A stretch of DNA of 64,000 nt from assembly GCA_023397505.1 (NCBI GenBank), contig JAEWUC010000004.1:82405-146404 (forward strand), read 5' to 3'. Source of the DNA: Bacteroidota bacterium. GTDB lineage: Bacteria; Bacteroidota; Ignavibacteria; Ignavibacteriales; Melioribacteraceae. The notes under the pieces are model-generated. The model was not told the origin of the DNA. It saw only the letters and a program-made list of their open reading frames with translations, and did not search any database. Made by a program: the position numbers and the translations under genes. Shown here one piece after another: positions 8,800 to 17,999 of this stretch; position 1 is the stretch's first letter, and every line of letters starts with the position of its first letter.

Positions 8800-9633
8800 A
8801 TGTCGAAATCGAAAAATTTTCTTTTTTGGGTTCTTGCATTTTTAATTACAGCAGCCTCAGCAATTTATCAACGAATGACCGGTCCCACTTACCCGATTTC
8901 CAGCAAGATTAAAATAGAAAACATTTTTATAAATTATAAATTCGATAGAAGCCACAGTACCAGTAAAGATTATGTTTTGAAAATTGTTACAGCCGATTCA
9001 ACAATGCATGGCAATTTGTTTTGGAAGAGATATAAATTCGATTCGGAATTTAATAAAGTAGAAATGACTGGAACAGATACGTTGACAGCAGCACTACCGA
9101 AACAGCCGCCTGCGGGTAAACTTGAATATTATGTTGTTCTAACAAAGAAGGATAAAAATTATTCTTTGCCTTCGGATGAATCCGTTATCATTCGGTTTAA
9201 AGATGATGTACCAATTTGGGTTTTAATTCCGCATGTTCTCGCAATGTTTTTGTCTATGCTTTTCGCTGCGCGTGCAGCGTTTGAATATTTTAGCAATGAA
9301 CCGGGATTAAAGTTTTATACTTATTGGACTGTTGGAATTTTATTTGTCGGCGGGTTCATACTTGGACCGATTATGCAGAAATATGCTTTCGGAGAATTTT
9401 GGACAGGTTTTCCATTCGGTTACGATTTAACAGATAACAAAACTTTAATAGCGATGATCGGCTGGCTCGTTGCGTTGTTCATGTTGAAGAAATCGCCGCA
9501 CCCGAAACGCTGGATTTTGTTCGCAGCGTTGTTGATGTTCTTAGTTTATCTTATTCCGCACAGTGTTCTCGGCTCGGAACACGATTACGGTAAAGAACAG
9601 CTGAATAAAGAACAAAAGTATGAACACGAATAA
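8800..9633 (+). CDS. Conserved-looking polytopic membrane protein of unknown function
   Basis: The protein has 277 residues. An N-terminal hydrophobic segment (about 8-24) is followed by an extracytoplasmic beta-rich stretch to about 143. About four transmembrane helices follow in the C-terminal half (about 145-165, 180-200, 220-235 and 240-258). The tail is charged (EHDYGKEQLNKEQKYEHE). Layout is therefore a periplasmic domain held by a helix bundle. I recognise no family. The gene sits 98 bp before the oligopeptide transporter on the same strand, which hints at shared transcription, but a repeat-like spacer separates them. Confidence 0.8.
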   Translation: MSKSKNFLFWVLAFLITAASAIYQRMTGPTYPISSKIKIENIFINYKFDRSHSTSKDYVLKIVTADSTMHGNLFWKRYKFDSEFNKVEMTGTDTLTAALPKQPPAGKLEYYVVLTKKDKNYSLPSDESVIIRFKDDVPIWVLIPHVLAMFLSMLFAARAAFEYFSNEPGLKFYTYWTVGILFVGGFILGPIMQKYAFGEFWTGFPFGYDLTDNKTLIAMIGWLVALFMLKKSPHPKRWILFAALLMFLVYLIPHSVLGSEHDYGKEQLNKEQKYEHE

Positions 9634-9654
9634 GAGCAAGATCACGATCAAGAA

Positions 9655-9695
9655 ATAATCAATACAAGTATCTAGAATCAAGTATCAAGCTTATA
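9655..9695. repeat. Short intergenic repeat like the flanks of the 61.4 kb element
   Basis: The spacer holds agtatctagaatcaagtatc followed by aagc. This resembles the atctagaatccagtatccag-type sequence flanking the four-helix-bundle element at 61.4-61.8 kb, so it may be a solo remnant. The match is short and imperfect. Confidence 0.35.
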
Positions 9696-9731
9696 GTTTA
9701 ACCATCAAAAAATCTTACAAGGAGAAAATTG

Positions 9732-11723
9732 ATGAGTTCTCACGAAACACCAACACAAAGCGGGTTACCCTCAAACGCTTATACCGAATTAAAACCCGGT
9801 GAAGAATACAAACCGATTATGTCGCCGCATATTTCTTTTCCCGAAGTTACGCCGTATTCGGTTATAACGGGATTAATTATGGCTGTGCTATTTTCTGCTG
9901 CTGCGGCATATCTCGGTTTAAAAGTAGGACAAGTATTCGAAGCTGCAATTCCAATTGCAATTCTCGCAGTTGGTTTATCCACTCTTTTGAAAAAGAGCGG
10001 TGCGATGGGGCAGAATGTAATTATTCAATCAATCGGTTCAACATCGGGTTCTGTCGTAGCAGGCGCAATTTTTACTTTACCCGGAATTTATATTCTGAAT
10101 CTTGAAGCTACATTCTTTCAAATGTTTTTTGCTTCTTTGCTCGGCGGCTTTCTAGGAATTTTATTTTTAGTTCCGTTCAGAAAATATTTTGTTTCCGAAA
10201 TGCACGGCAAACTTCCATTCCCGGAAGGGACCGCTACAACCGAAGTTCTGGTTGCGGGAGAAAAAGGCGGCACACAAGCTTTGATTCTTGTAGTTGCCGG
10301 AACAATCGGCGGTATTTATGATTTTCTAATTTCCACCTTCGGAACATGGGCTGAAATTTTTACTTCAAGAGTTGTCGGTGTCGGCGAGGTATTGGCGGAT
10401 AAATTCAAAATTGTTTTTAGATTGAACACAAGCGCAGCAGTTGTTGGCTTGGGCTATGTCATCGGATTAAAATATTCTACAATTATTGTCGCGGGTTCAT
10501 TCCTTTCATACTTTGTTTTGATTCCAGTTATTTCTTACTTCGGCGGATACTTAACGGTAAATGTCGGTGCGGGAGTTGATGTTCTTATAAAGGATATGTC
10601 TGCAGAACAAATTTTTAGATACTATGTTCGCCATATTGGCATTGGCGCAATTGCAATGGCGGGATTTATTGGAATCGTTCGTTCGTCGAAAGTTATTCGG
10701 TCAGCTGTCTCATTGGCAGTTAAAGAAATTTTTGGCGGAAAAAACGAAGAAGCATCACAAATCCGTACTCAACGGGATCTATCGATGAAAATAATTGTGG
10801 GCGGAATAATTCTAACCGGAGTAGTTATTTTCATTTTCTTTATGCTTGGTGTTGTAACAAATTTAACTCATGCTTTAGTGGGCTTATTAATTGTGATGAT
10901 TATGTCGTTCTTGTTTACGACGGTTGCAGCGAATGCAATTGCAATTACCGGTAATAATCCGGTTTCTGGGATGACATTGATGACGCTCGTTCTTTCATCG
11001 ATTATTTTAGTTTCTGTTGGGTTATCCGGTCCAACCGGAATGGTCTCTGCATTAATTATCGGCGGAGTTGTTTGTACGGCTTTATCTGTTGCGGGCTCGT
11101 TTGTAACGGATTTAAAGATCGGCTACTGGCTTGGTTCTTCTCCTTACAAACAGGAAGGATGGAAATTTTTAGGAACAATAGTCTCGGCCGCAACAGTTGT
11201 ATGGATTATTGCTTTGCTCGATAGAATTTACGGATTTGCAGGCGGCGGATTACCCGCACCTCAAGCAAATGCAATGGCAGCAGTAATTCAACCGTTGATG
11301 TCGAATCAACCCGCGCCATGGATGCTTTATATTGCCGGCGCTGTTGTTTCATTAATTCTTGTAATGGTAAACGTACCGGCACTTGCATTCGCTTTGGGAA
11401 TGTATCTTCCTCAAGAAATAAACACTCCTTTGCTTGTCGGCGGATTGATTGCACATTTTGTTTCCACGCGAAGCAAAGATGAAGCATTAAATAACGCTCG
11501 CCGCGAAAGAGGAACTTTAATTGCATCAGGATTTATTGCAGGCGGCGCATTAATGGGGGTTGTAAGTGTAATTATAAAAGCGGTTCTAAAAGAAAATAAT
11601 TTACCCGATTGGTTCATGACTGCTTGGGCAGAATCAAACTCGGCAGAAGTTTTAGCGTTTGTGATGTTTGCATTACTTTGCGTTTATGTTATATGGGATT
11701 CAATGAGAGCAAAGAAAGAATAA
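9732..11723 (+). CDS. OPT family oligopeptide transporter
   Basis: A 663-residue inner-membrane protein with about 15 hydrophobic segments, matching the OPT family (PF03169) as found in bacteria. Characteristic stretches are the first helix with AAAYLGLKVGQVFEAAIP, then LPFPEGTATTEVLVAGE and ITGNNPVSGMTLMTL. Members import oligopeptides or metal-chelate peptides using the proton gradient. The start is the ATG at 9732, where AAGGAG lies at a good distance (9719-9724). A strong terminator follows at 11783. With the secreted peptidases elsewhere in the window, peptide uptake is the more natural reading, but metal-chelate import cannot be excluded. Confidence 0.93.
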   Translation: MSSHETPTQSGLPSNAYTELKPGEEYKPIMSPHISFPEVTPYSVITGLIMAVLFSAAAAYLGLKVGQVFEAAIPIAILAVGLSTLLKKSGAMGQNVIIQSIGSTSGSVVAGAIFTLPGIYILNLEATFFQMFFASLLGGFLGILFLVPFRKYFVSEMHGKLPFPEGTATTEVLVAGEKGGTQALILVVAGTIGGIYDFLISTFGTWAEIFTSRVVGVGEVLADKFKIVFRLNTSAAVVGLGYVIGLKYSTIIVAGSFLSYFVLIPVISYFGGYLTVNVGAGVDVLIKDMSAEQIFRYYVRHIGIGAIAMAGFIGIVRSSKVIRSAVSLAVKEIFGGKNEEASQIRTQRDLSMKIIVGGIILTGVVIFIFFMLGVVTNLTHALVGLLIVMIMSFLFTTVAANAIAITGNNPVSGMTLMTLVLSSIILVSVGLSGPTGMVSALIIGGVVCTALSVAGSFVTDLKIGYWLGSSPYKQEGWKFLGTIVSAATVVWIIALLDRIYGFAGGGLPAPQANAMAAVIQPLMSNQPAPWMLYIAGAVVSLILVMVNVPALAFALGMYLPQEINTPLLVGGLIAHFVSTRSKDEALNNARRERGTLIASGFIAGGALMGVVSVIIKAVLKENNLPDWFMTAWAESNSAEVLAFVMFALLCVYVIWDSMRAKKE

Positions 11724-11782
11724 CACTCTTGAAATAATATTTTGAAATATCAACAACCACTTTTGATCATTTAAATTATATA

Positions 11783-11813
11783 AAAAAGAATCCCGCAATG
11801 CGGGATTCTTTTT
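11783..11813. terminator. Bidirectional Rho-independent terminator
   Basis: A perfect 15-bp inverted repeat (aaaaagaatcccgca / tgcgggattcttttt) with a one-base centre and T-runs on both strands. It separates the convergent OPT gene and the coiled-coil gene. Confidence 0.92.
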
Positions 11814-11833
11814 CTTAGTAAAACACTCTATAA

Positions 11834-13063
11834 TTATTCAATCCGTACAGTTCGCTTTTTATTTCCGGCTATAATAAAAATTACTAATCCGAGTACAATC
11901 AAGCCTAATACTATGTAAACTATTGGTGATGTTGACGACGACACGGCGTCTTTCCATTGATTTATTTTAGATTCAATAGAACTCTGGTTGGCATTTGTCA
12001 ACATTTTGTTTTCAATTAATACCGGGATCCATTCGGGGTGAATTGTTTTGAAATAAACATCATCTGAGAATTTGCTATACATTTTTTTTGATTCATCCGA
12101 GCTTTTTATGTCGATATTTTTTAATTCATTATCAATGAATGAATTAACGCTGCTAACAAATTGATCGCCATCATTAAATGGAAGCAGATTAATATTCTTA
12201 TCCTTGAAAATACTGTGAACGCTGCTCCACATTTTATCCTTAATTTGAACATCCCATTCATTAAATAAAGAATCGATAATAACTATTTCGGATTTGCTTC
12301 TTTTCTTAGTAAGATAAACGCTGCTTAGTTTCGGTGCAATTTGATTCCATACCTTGTAGAAATCCGTATGCTGTTTTTTCATGGCGGAAAAATCTTGTGG
12401 TGTAAGCATAGTAATTTTTAAAAATTGAATATTATCGGAAATGGTGCGCTCAACATTACCGAACAAATTACTTTTTTTAACCTTGGACATTATTATTTTT
12501 TTATCACTGGCGCTCATATCACTTGGTGATTTAACAAATACGACCAATAAACTATCCACCAAATCCCGGACAAGATAATCCCGCTCCGCAATATTGGATC
12601 TTAGTAGAACTACTAGTTTATTAAGCCTAGATATTTCAGCTTCATTTTTAACTGTTCTTTCGTTTAGTAATTTTATTTGATCAAGCAATTCTTGGTTTTT
12701 GAGATTAAGCGTTTGTAAATGCGTCTGAAGAGTTTCGACCTGGGTAGTTAGATCTACAATTTGTACAAAATCCTTTTTTCTAACTTCAATATTATTTTCA
12801 AGTTTTGCTATGGATGATTCAAAATCATCCGGGTACAAAGCTTTATCAAGAAGCTTTTTAGAACTGCTGAAATTATTTCTAAAAATATTAATCCGGTTGT
12901 ATATCTCTTCGCATTCTTCCAGCGAGGATGCATATGTTATTGCGGCTTCTATTTGTTTGTGCTTTGCTTTATAGTCTTGCACGCGCTCATAATCCGATTG
13001 CGCGAAATAAAACGAGGATGTTATAAATAATACAAGTGCCGTAAAAAATGTTTTCGTTTTCAT
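11834..13063 (-). CDS. Exported coiled-coil protein with C-terminal membrane anchor
   Basis: The protein has 409 residues. It begins with a signal peptide (MKTKTFFTALVLFITSSFYFAQ). A long helical region with heptad-like spacing follows at about residues 75-165 (leucine/asparagine-rich, DLTTQVETLQTHLQTLNLKN). After a globular part, a single transmembrane helix (about 383-402) ends in a basic KKRTVRIE. The body is therefore periplasmic, held to the inner membrane at its C-terminus. Its ATG overlaps the stop of the upstream lipoprotein gene (ATGA), so the two are translationally coupled. No family recognised; a cell-envelope structural role is only a guess. Confidence 0.8.
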   Translation of the reverse strand: MKTKTFFTALVLFITSSFYFAQSDYERVQDYKAKHKQIEAAITYASSLEECEEIYNRINIFRNNFSSSKKLLDKALYPDDFESSIAKLENNIEVRKKDFVQIVDLTTQVETLQTHLQTLNLKNQELLDQIKLLNERTVKNEAEISRLNKLVVLLRSNIAERDYLVRDLVDSLLVVFVKSPSDMSASDKKIIMSKVKKSNLFGNVERTISDNIQFLKITMLTPQDFSAMKKQHTDFYKVWNQIAPKLSSVYLTKKRSKSEIVIIDSLFNEWDVQIKDKMWSSVHSIFKDKNINLLPFNDGDQFVSSVNSFIDNELKNIDIKSSDESKKMYSKFSDDVYFKTIHPEWIPVLIENKMLTNANQSSIESKINQWKDAVSSSTSPIVYIVLGLIVLGLVIFIIAGNKKRTVRIE

Positions 13064-13506
13064 TTCATCCTCTCAATTCCGTTATTATTCAATAAATATT
13101 TTTTTGCGCCGTCAAGCAGCTCGATATTTGGTGCATGCTGATTAAAAGCCGGAAAGGTTAAGGCAAGAGAATCGGAAATTAGAATTTCATCTTCAAGCTT
13201 TAGTCCTCCTTCAACAAGCTGAAATTTGTATACATTTTTGAAACCGGGACCGGTTATATAATAACAGCCTGCTTGATCGCGTATAATTCTTAATTCTTTT
13301 CCGATAGCGGCGGTTGAATCTTCAAATTCTTCTTGAAAGAGCGGTTTAACATTAATAGTGAATGAATGCCGATCTTCCGTTATGAATCCGTTTGTATCAA
13401 CAGTTAAAACATTTTCAACAGGCCATGAAAAATCCGATGGCTGTAAAATGACAGACGAACAACCCACAGCTATTAAAGCGACGGCGACATATTTTATTAA
13501 CTTCAT
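13060..13506 (-). CDS. Small lipoprotein, partner of the coiled-coil protein
   Basis: The protein has 148 residues. The start is set at the ATG at 13506, preceded by AAGGAAG, and gives a lipoprotein signal (MKLIKYVAVALIAVGC, Cys at 16). An upstream in-frame ATG at 13560 would bury the signal peptide. The mature part is beta-rich with a KELRIIRDQAGCYYITG motif. It overlaps the next gene by 4 nt, so both are likely made together and may act together in the envelope. No family is recognised. Confidence 0.78.
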   Translation of the reverse strand: MKLIKYVAVALIAVGCSSVILQPSDFSWPVENVLTVDTNGFITEDRHSFTINVKPLFQEEFEDSTAAIGKELRIIRDQAGCYYITGPGFKNVYKFQLVEGGLKLEDEILISDSLALTFPAFNQHAPNIELLDGAKKYLLNNNGIERMK

Positions 13507-13993
13507 GTCTTTCTTCCTTTTATATTTTTTTATAGTGCTAACCAAGAATTTATTATTCATGTTACTCTAAAATTTCAGCCTCATTTACTAATCGAAGAAA
13601 GGTTGCAAGTCCTTTTCAGATATTTAATTTTCTGCATGGCTAATCATTTATAATCCTTCTTCTTTCAAGCTTCCGGTACAAATGTATGGTTTGAGAGTTG
13701 AGATGTATGCAGCAGAATTTTATAAAAAGATGTGGTCGTTTTTACGGCAGAAAATGAACCGGAAAGTCCATTTTCCGGTTTCCATGGTAGGGTGAATGGT
13801 GAATGAGCTGTAAAAGCTAAATAGATTTTGCAGATCTACCGGTTTTGTTTAGAGGGTAATCTATGTAATATAAAGTTATGGGAGTATTCTTAAGAATTTT
13901 ATCAATGCTGCAGGTAAAAGATTTATTAAATAAAGTTAAACAGTTTTGACGGTTATTTCATAATTTTTGAGCCACAAAAATATTGGGGGAGTA
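13507..13993. other. 487-bp gene-free region with one hairpin
   Basis: This spacer separates the divergent lipoprotein operon and the PepF-like gene and must hold both promoters. The only clear structure is a 9-bp perfect inverted repeat with a 6-base loop at 13757-13780 (aaccggaaa / tttccggtt), lacking a T-run, so it may be an RNA hairpin or operator. A 30-codon frame starting near 13700 overlaps it and looks fortuitous. I see no RNA gene. Confidence 0.5.
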
Positions 13994-15871
13994 ATGAAAA
14001 CAAAATCTATTTTATCAGTAATAGTAACGGTGTTAATTATGCAATTAACTTTTGGTCAGAATACCGAACGCAAAGACGTTCCGGAAAAATTAAAGTGGGA
14101 TAATTCCATTCTTTACAAATCCGCGGGTGATTGGCAGAAAGACCGCGAGTCAATTGAAAAGCAAATCGATCTGCTAAAAAATTATAAAGGGAAAATGAAT
14201 GAAAGTGCGGATAATTTTTACGCGGCTCTCCGCCTATATTTCGATATATATAAAAGTTATTACAAGCTTAGCGATTATTCATTCCGCATCGCCGATGAAG
14301 ATGTACGCATCACGGCAAATCAGGCTTTGAATCAGCAGGCAACAACACTCGGTACTAAACTCGGCGAAGTTTCTTCTTTTATTAATCCCGAAATACTAAG
14401 CATCGACGAAGGCAAGATTAAGAAATTTTTTGATGAGAAAAAGGAGCTTTCCGAATTCAAGGTTTTTGTTGATGACATTCTCCGTTTGCGGGAACATACT
14501 TTAACAGCACGTGAAGAAGAAATTCTTGCAAGTGCGGGATTAATTACAAGTACGCCCAATGAAGTTTACGGAATTTTTGACAACGCAGAAAAACCAAACG
14601 CGAAAGTCAAATTATCAACCGGCGAAGAAGTTGAATTAAATTCTTCGGCATATACAAAGTATAGAACAGTTCCTAACCGCGACGACCGTGAACTTGTTAT
14701 GCGTTCTACTTTCGAGAATTACAAAAAATTTCAAAATACTATTGGCGCTAATCTAGTAGGTAAATTACATGCGGATTATTTTTTTGCAAAAAACAGAAAA
14801 TATAATACGGTACTTGAAAGCGCATTAAATGCGAATAACATACCGGTTTCCGTATATGAAAATTTGATTAACCAAATTCATAAAAATCTGCCGACCCTTC
14901 ACCGCTTCTTAAAATTGAAAACCAAAATGCTGGGTGTTGACAAGCTTCATTATTATGATCTTTATACTCCGCTTGTAAAATCAGTAGAGCTGAAATTCTC
15001 GGTTGAAGAAGGGCAGAATCTTCTGCTCGATGTTTTCAAACCGATGGGCGACGAATATGTTAAAACCGTAAAAAAATCTTTCGATGAAAATTGGATAGAC
15101 TATATCCCTACAACCGGCAAAAGAAGCGGCGCGTATTCTTCCGGTGCGGCTTATGATTATCACCCTTACATTTTGATGAACTGGACCGACGATTACGAAT
15201 CTGTTTCCACACTCGCGCATGAACTCGGCCACACAATGCATAGTTATTTCTCAAATAAACATCAGCCCTTTGTTGATGCTCAATATTCAATATTTGTTGC
15301 TGAAATTGCCTCTACTCTTAATGAAAATCTTCTTAATAATTATATGGTGAACAAAGTAAAAACCGATGAGGAAAAGCTTTATCTGCTCGGCTCGTATCTC
15401 GATTTGTTGAGAACAACAATTTTCCGTCAAACATCATTTGCGGAATTTGAATGGGAAATTCATAAAAAAATTGAACAGGGCGAGCCGTTAACCGGCGAAG
15501 ATATGAGCAATATTTATTACGGCATTGTCAAAAAGTATTACGGCAACGATGAAGGCGTTTGTGTTGTCGATCCTTACATTGCTTACGAATGGGCTTATAT
15601 CCCTCACTTCATAAATTACAATTATTACGTTTATCAATATTCAACATCGTTGATTTATGCTACAGCTTTCGCTGAAAAAATAATTAGTAAAGGTCAGCCC
15701 GAAGTGGATAAGTTCTACACAATATTGAAAGGCGGGTCTTCAGAATACCCGATTGATCTTATTAAGAAAGCCGGGATTGATCCTATGTCGTCGGAAGCTT
15801 TTGATTTAACTATGGCAAGAATGAATAAAGTTATGGACCAGATGGAAGAAATATTAAATAAGAAAAAATAG
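13994..15871 (+). CDS. pepF: Exported oligoendopeptidase F-like metallopeptidase (M3B)
   Basis: The protein has 625 residues, the family's usual size. The zinc site is intact: the HExxH motif lies in LAHELGHTMHSYFS, and the third ligand is expected in the following EIASTLNE. The start at 13994 is preceded by GGGGGAG and yields a signal peptide (MKTKSILSVIVTVLIMQLTFGQ); an earlier in-frame ATG at 13967 would put nine extra residues in front of it. Most PepF enzymes are cytoplasmic, so an exported form suggests degradation of peptides in the periplasm or outside. The gene stands alone and ends before a 12-bp hairpin. Confidence 0.93.
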   Translation: MKTKSILSVIVTVLIMQLTFGQNTERKDVPEKLKWDNSILYKSAGDWQKDRESIEKQIDLLKNYKGKMNESADNFYAALRLYFDIYKSYYKLSDYSFRIADEDVRITANQALNQQATTLGTKLGEVSSFINPEILSIDEGKIKKFFDEKKELSEFKVFVDDILRLREHTLTAREEEILASAGLITSTPNEVYGIFDNAEKPNAKVKLSTGEEVELNSSAYTKYRTVPNRDDRELVMRSTFENYKKFQNTIGANLVGKLHADYFFAKNRKYNTVLESALNANNIPVSVYENLINQIHKNLPTLHRFLKLKTKMLGVDKLHYYDLYTPLVKSVELKFSVEEGQNLLLDVFKPMGDEYVKTVKKSFDENWIDYIPTTGKRSGAYSSGAAYDYHPYILMNWTDDYESVSTLAHELGHTMHSYFSNKHQPFVDAQYSIFVAEIASTLNENLLNNYMVNKVKTDEEKLYLLGSYLDLLRTTIFRQTSFAEFEWEIHKKIEQGEPLTGEDMSNIYYGIVKKYYGNDEGVCVVDPYIAYEWAYIPHFINYNYYVYQYSTSLIYATAFAEKIISKGQPEVDKFYTILKGGSSEYPIDLIKKAGIDPMSSEAFDLTMARMNKVMDQMEEILNKKK

Positions 15872-15883
15872 TTTTGTGAACAA

Positions 15884-15912
15884 ACCTTGAAGGTCGCAGA
15901 GACCTTCAAGGT
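15884..15912. repeat. Perfect palindromic hairpin after pepF
   Basis: A 12-bp perfect inverted repeat (accttgaaggtc / gaccttcaaggt) with a 5-base loop lies 13 nt after the pepF stop and between convergent genes. Each arm is itself nearly palindromic. There is no T-run, so it is either a non-canonical terminator or an interspersed palindromic repeat. Confidence 0.7.
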
Positions 15913-15929
15913 AGTATTAATTTGGTAAT

Positions 15930-16388
15930 TTAAAATTTTTCTCCTTTTGCTTCACGCAAATGGCTTCCGACAGATCGAATGCGTCCCCACATCGAGATAA
16001 AGAATAACAAAATTCCCATCACTTGTAGAACGGAAAAAATTGTTAACGCTGTCTTCAATAAATTATTTGCCGGAGTAAAAGCATAAATAATTTGGCAGAT
16101 AAATCTGGCTGCGGTTGAAAGTGTAATTATAAAATAAGTAGCGAGGATTAGATTGGGTTTATATAGTTTATCATTTTTTTCTGCGCGGGGGAAAAACCAA
16201 AGAGCCACGCCCATAATCATCATCATAACCGAGCCGACAAGAATGATATGTGTATGTGCTGAAACTAAATCCGGCTGCGGCCATTGATTAAAATGATTAC
16301 GCATTATTAACATGTATAACCCGGTTAGAATGCCGGTCATTAAAAATATTATGCTGGTTTTTATAAAATATCTTACTGTGGAAAACAT
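15930..16388 (-). CDS. Small four-helix membrane protein resembling heme-copper oxidase subunit I
   Basis: The protein has 152 residues and four transmembrane helices (about 9-28, 44-65, 80-101 and 115-137). Helix 2 begins with SAHTHIILVGSVMMMIMGV, a His-x-His pattern like the heme-binding helices of subunit I and of related short proteins annotated as COX1-like. It is far too short to be an oxidase subunit and lacks the copper site. A heme-binding or assembly role is plausible but unproven. It is not in the cbb3 locus (37-45 kb). It converges with pepF across the palindrome at 15884. Confidence 0.75.
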   Translation of the reverse strand: MFSTVRYFIKTSIIFLMTGILTGLYMLIMRNHFNQWPQPDLVSAHTHIILVGSVMMMIMGVALWFFPRAEKNDKLYKPNLILATYFIITLSTAARFICQIIYAFTPANNLLKTALTIFSVLQVMGILLFFISMWGRIRSVGSHLREAKGEKF

Positions 16389-16530
16389 AATTCATCCTTA
16401 TATAATTTCTTAAAACAAGTATTTGCTTAAAAGTTAATACTGATTAGATGATGTTGAAAATAAGGATAAACGAAATATTTGGAAAGTAATATGACTGGAA
16501 AAGTATTTTAAAAGAAGATCATGTTTAAAA

Positions 16531-16555
16531 CAAAAAACCCCGTCACTGACGGGGT
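16531..16555 (-). terminator. Rho-independent terminator of the 52-codon gene
   Basis: On the minus strand a 9-bp perfect stem (accccgtca / tgacggggt) with a one-base centre is followed by six Ts. It is placed 31 nt beyond the stop of the small frame at 16586-16744, which supports a real transcript there. A second weaker hairpin (gggc / gccc) lies just before it. Confidence 0.85.
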
Positions 16556-16585
16556 GATGATCTCGGGGCAACAAGCCCTTTCTTG

Positions 16586-16744
16586 CTAATTTATTTTTAA
16601 TCTTTTAAGCGCTAAACCTATTGCTGTTTCAATCGAATATCTTTCATCCAGATAATCAAGAACAAGATGTAGAAAGTTTTTTCTTTCTTTACTTGGAATT
16701 AATACCCCGTAAAATGCTGCCGCCAATTCATATATTTTATTCAT
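16586..16744 (-). CDS. 52-residue protein of unknown function with its own terminator
   Basis: An ATG at 16744 opens 52 codons ending at TAG (16586): MNKIYELAAAFYGVLIPSKE, then a mostly helical, charged sequence ending in ALKRLKIN. The composition is that of a soluble helical mini-protein. A GAG is present about 9 nt before the ATG. Support comes from the intrinsic terminator immediately downstream on the same strand and from the otherwise empty 430-bp spacer. It has no recognised family. It could also be the coding part of a small regulatory RNA. Confidence 0.6.
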   Translation of the reverse strand: MNKIYELAAAFYGVLIPSKERKNFLHLVLDYLDERYSIETAIGLALKRLKIN

Positions 16745-16827
16745 AACAATTACTCAATGATTCTACTAACATTATCGGAAACTTTGAGTAATTTTAAAGC
16801 AACTTTTAAAAATAATTTTTGGAAACT

Positions 16828-17958
16828 ATGACGCTTGAAGAAATCCGCGGATTATTCCCGCATCTTTTAACGGATCAAGTATATTTTAATCACGCCGCGT
16901 TAGGACCATGGTGCAAACCGGCAATCGAACGGGTTAATGAATATGCGGCTCAGCGAAGCGGCGGTAAAATTGAAAATTTTCCAATCACAGTGAAATGGAA
17001 CGCTTCCGCAAAAAAGAAGCTTGGCAGATTGATAAATGCTCCGCCGGAAAGAATTGCCTGGGTTGATAATGTTTCCAATGGATTGAATATTCTTGCCCAG
17101 GGAATTAAATGGCAAAACGGCGATAGAATTATTTTAAATGATAATGAGTTCCCTTCCAATATTTATCCTTTCCTAAACTTAAAACCGCTCGGTGTTGAAA
17201 TTGATATTTTGAAAACTCGAAACGGCATTTTTGATTTGCAGGATATTGAAAAAGCGGTTACAGCAAAAACAAAATTGGTTTCTATAAGTCATGTCCAATT
17301 TTTATCCGGCTATCGTGCAGATATTGAATCTATTGGGGAGTATTGCAGAAGTAAAGGAGTTATATTTTGTGTCGACGCTATCCAGTCTGCCGGTGTTGTG
17401 CAAATTGATGTTCAAAAATCTAATATAGATTTTCTTGCAGGCGGCTCGCAAAAGTGGCTGATGTCTTCACAAGGACTTTCATATATCTATTTAACAAAGG
17501 AACTCCAATCAAGAATTGAACAAAAATTTGTTGGTTGGACTTCCGTGAAGGACCCGTGGAATTTACTCGATTATAATTTAACGCTTCGCGACACCGCCGA
17601 TAGTTTTCAGAACGGAACCATGAATCAGCTCGGTGTTTCGATATTTGAAGCTGTCCTGAATTTGTTTATTGATTTCGGAATGAAGAATGTAGAGCGCAGA
17701 GTTTTGGAAAACACAAATCATTTAATAAGCAAATTAGAGGAAATGGGATTTGATCCAATTCTAAAAAATATTCCGGATAGAAACAGGGCAGGAATTGTTT
17801 CGTTCAAGCATAACAATGCCCAGAAATTCTTTGAAGAACTTGAAAAGAAAAGAATATTTACGGCAGTCCGCGAGGGCATGGTAAGAATATCCTCGCACTT
17901 TTATAATACAACTGATGAAATTGATAGATTAGTCAATGAACTGAAGAAAATCAAATAA
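16828..17958 (+). CDS. Aminotransferase class V-fold PLP enzyme (cysteine desulfurase-like)
   Basis: The protein has 376 residues. The ATG at 16828 follows GGAAA; a TTG three codons earlier is less likely. The fold-type I PLP pattern is clear: NHAALGPWCKPA near the N-terminus, VDAIQSAGVVQIDV carrying the Asp and Gln that hold the cofactor, and the Schiff-base Lys in AGGSQKWLMSSQGLSYIYL. This subgroup includes cysteine desulfurases, selenocysteine lyases, isopenicillin-epimerase-like and kynureninase-like enzymes. I see no active-site Cys loop typical of IscS/SufS, so the substrate cannot be named. It stands alone, with a hairpin after it. Confidence 0.88.
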   Translation: MTLEEIRGLFPHLLTDQVYFNHAALGPWCKPAIERVNEYAAQRSGGKIENFPITVKWNASAKKKLGRLINAPPERIAWVDNVSNGLNILAQGIKWQNGDRIILNDNEFPSNIYPFLNLKPLGVEIDILKTRNGIFDLQDIEKAVTAKTKLVSISHVQFLSGYRADIESIGEYCRSKGVIFCVDAIQSAGVVQIDVQKSNIDFLAGGSQKWLMSSQGLSYIYLTKELQSRIEQKFVGWTSVKDPWNLLDYNLTLRDTADSFQNGTMNQLGVSIFEAVLNLFIDFGMKNVERRVLENTNHLISKLEEMGFDPILKNIPDRNRAGIVSFKHNNAQKFFEELEKKRIFTAVREGMVRISSHFYNTTDEIDRLVNELKKIK

Positions 17959-17965
17959 TAAAAAG

Positions 17966-17987
17966 GAGACGCGCATTGACGCGTCTC
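17966..17987. terminator. Hairpin between convergent genes
   Basis: An 8-bp perfect inverted repeat (gagacgcg / cgcgtctc) with a 6-base loop lies 8 nt after the aminotransferase stop and before the convergent gene at 18000. A-rich and T-poor flanks make it weaker than a classic terminator. Its arms resemble those of the palindromes at 46370 and 51671. Confidence 0.65.
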
Positions 17988-17999
17988 AATAAAAAGAGT

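Noticed and set aside
13690..13795. 30-codon frame beginning MYAAEFYKKMW
   Set aside because: Too short, no terminator after it, and half of it is the hairpin at 13757-13780.
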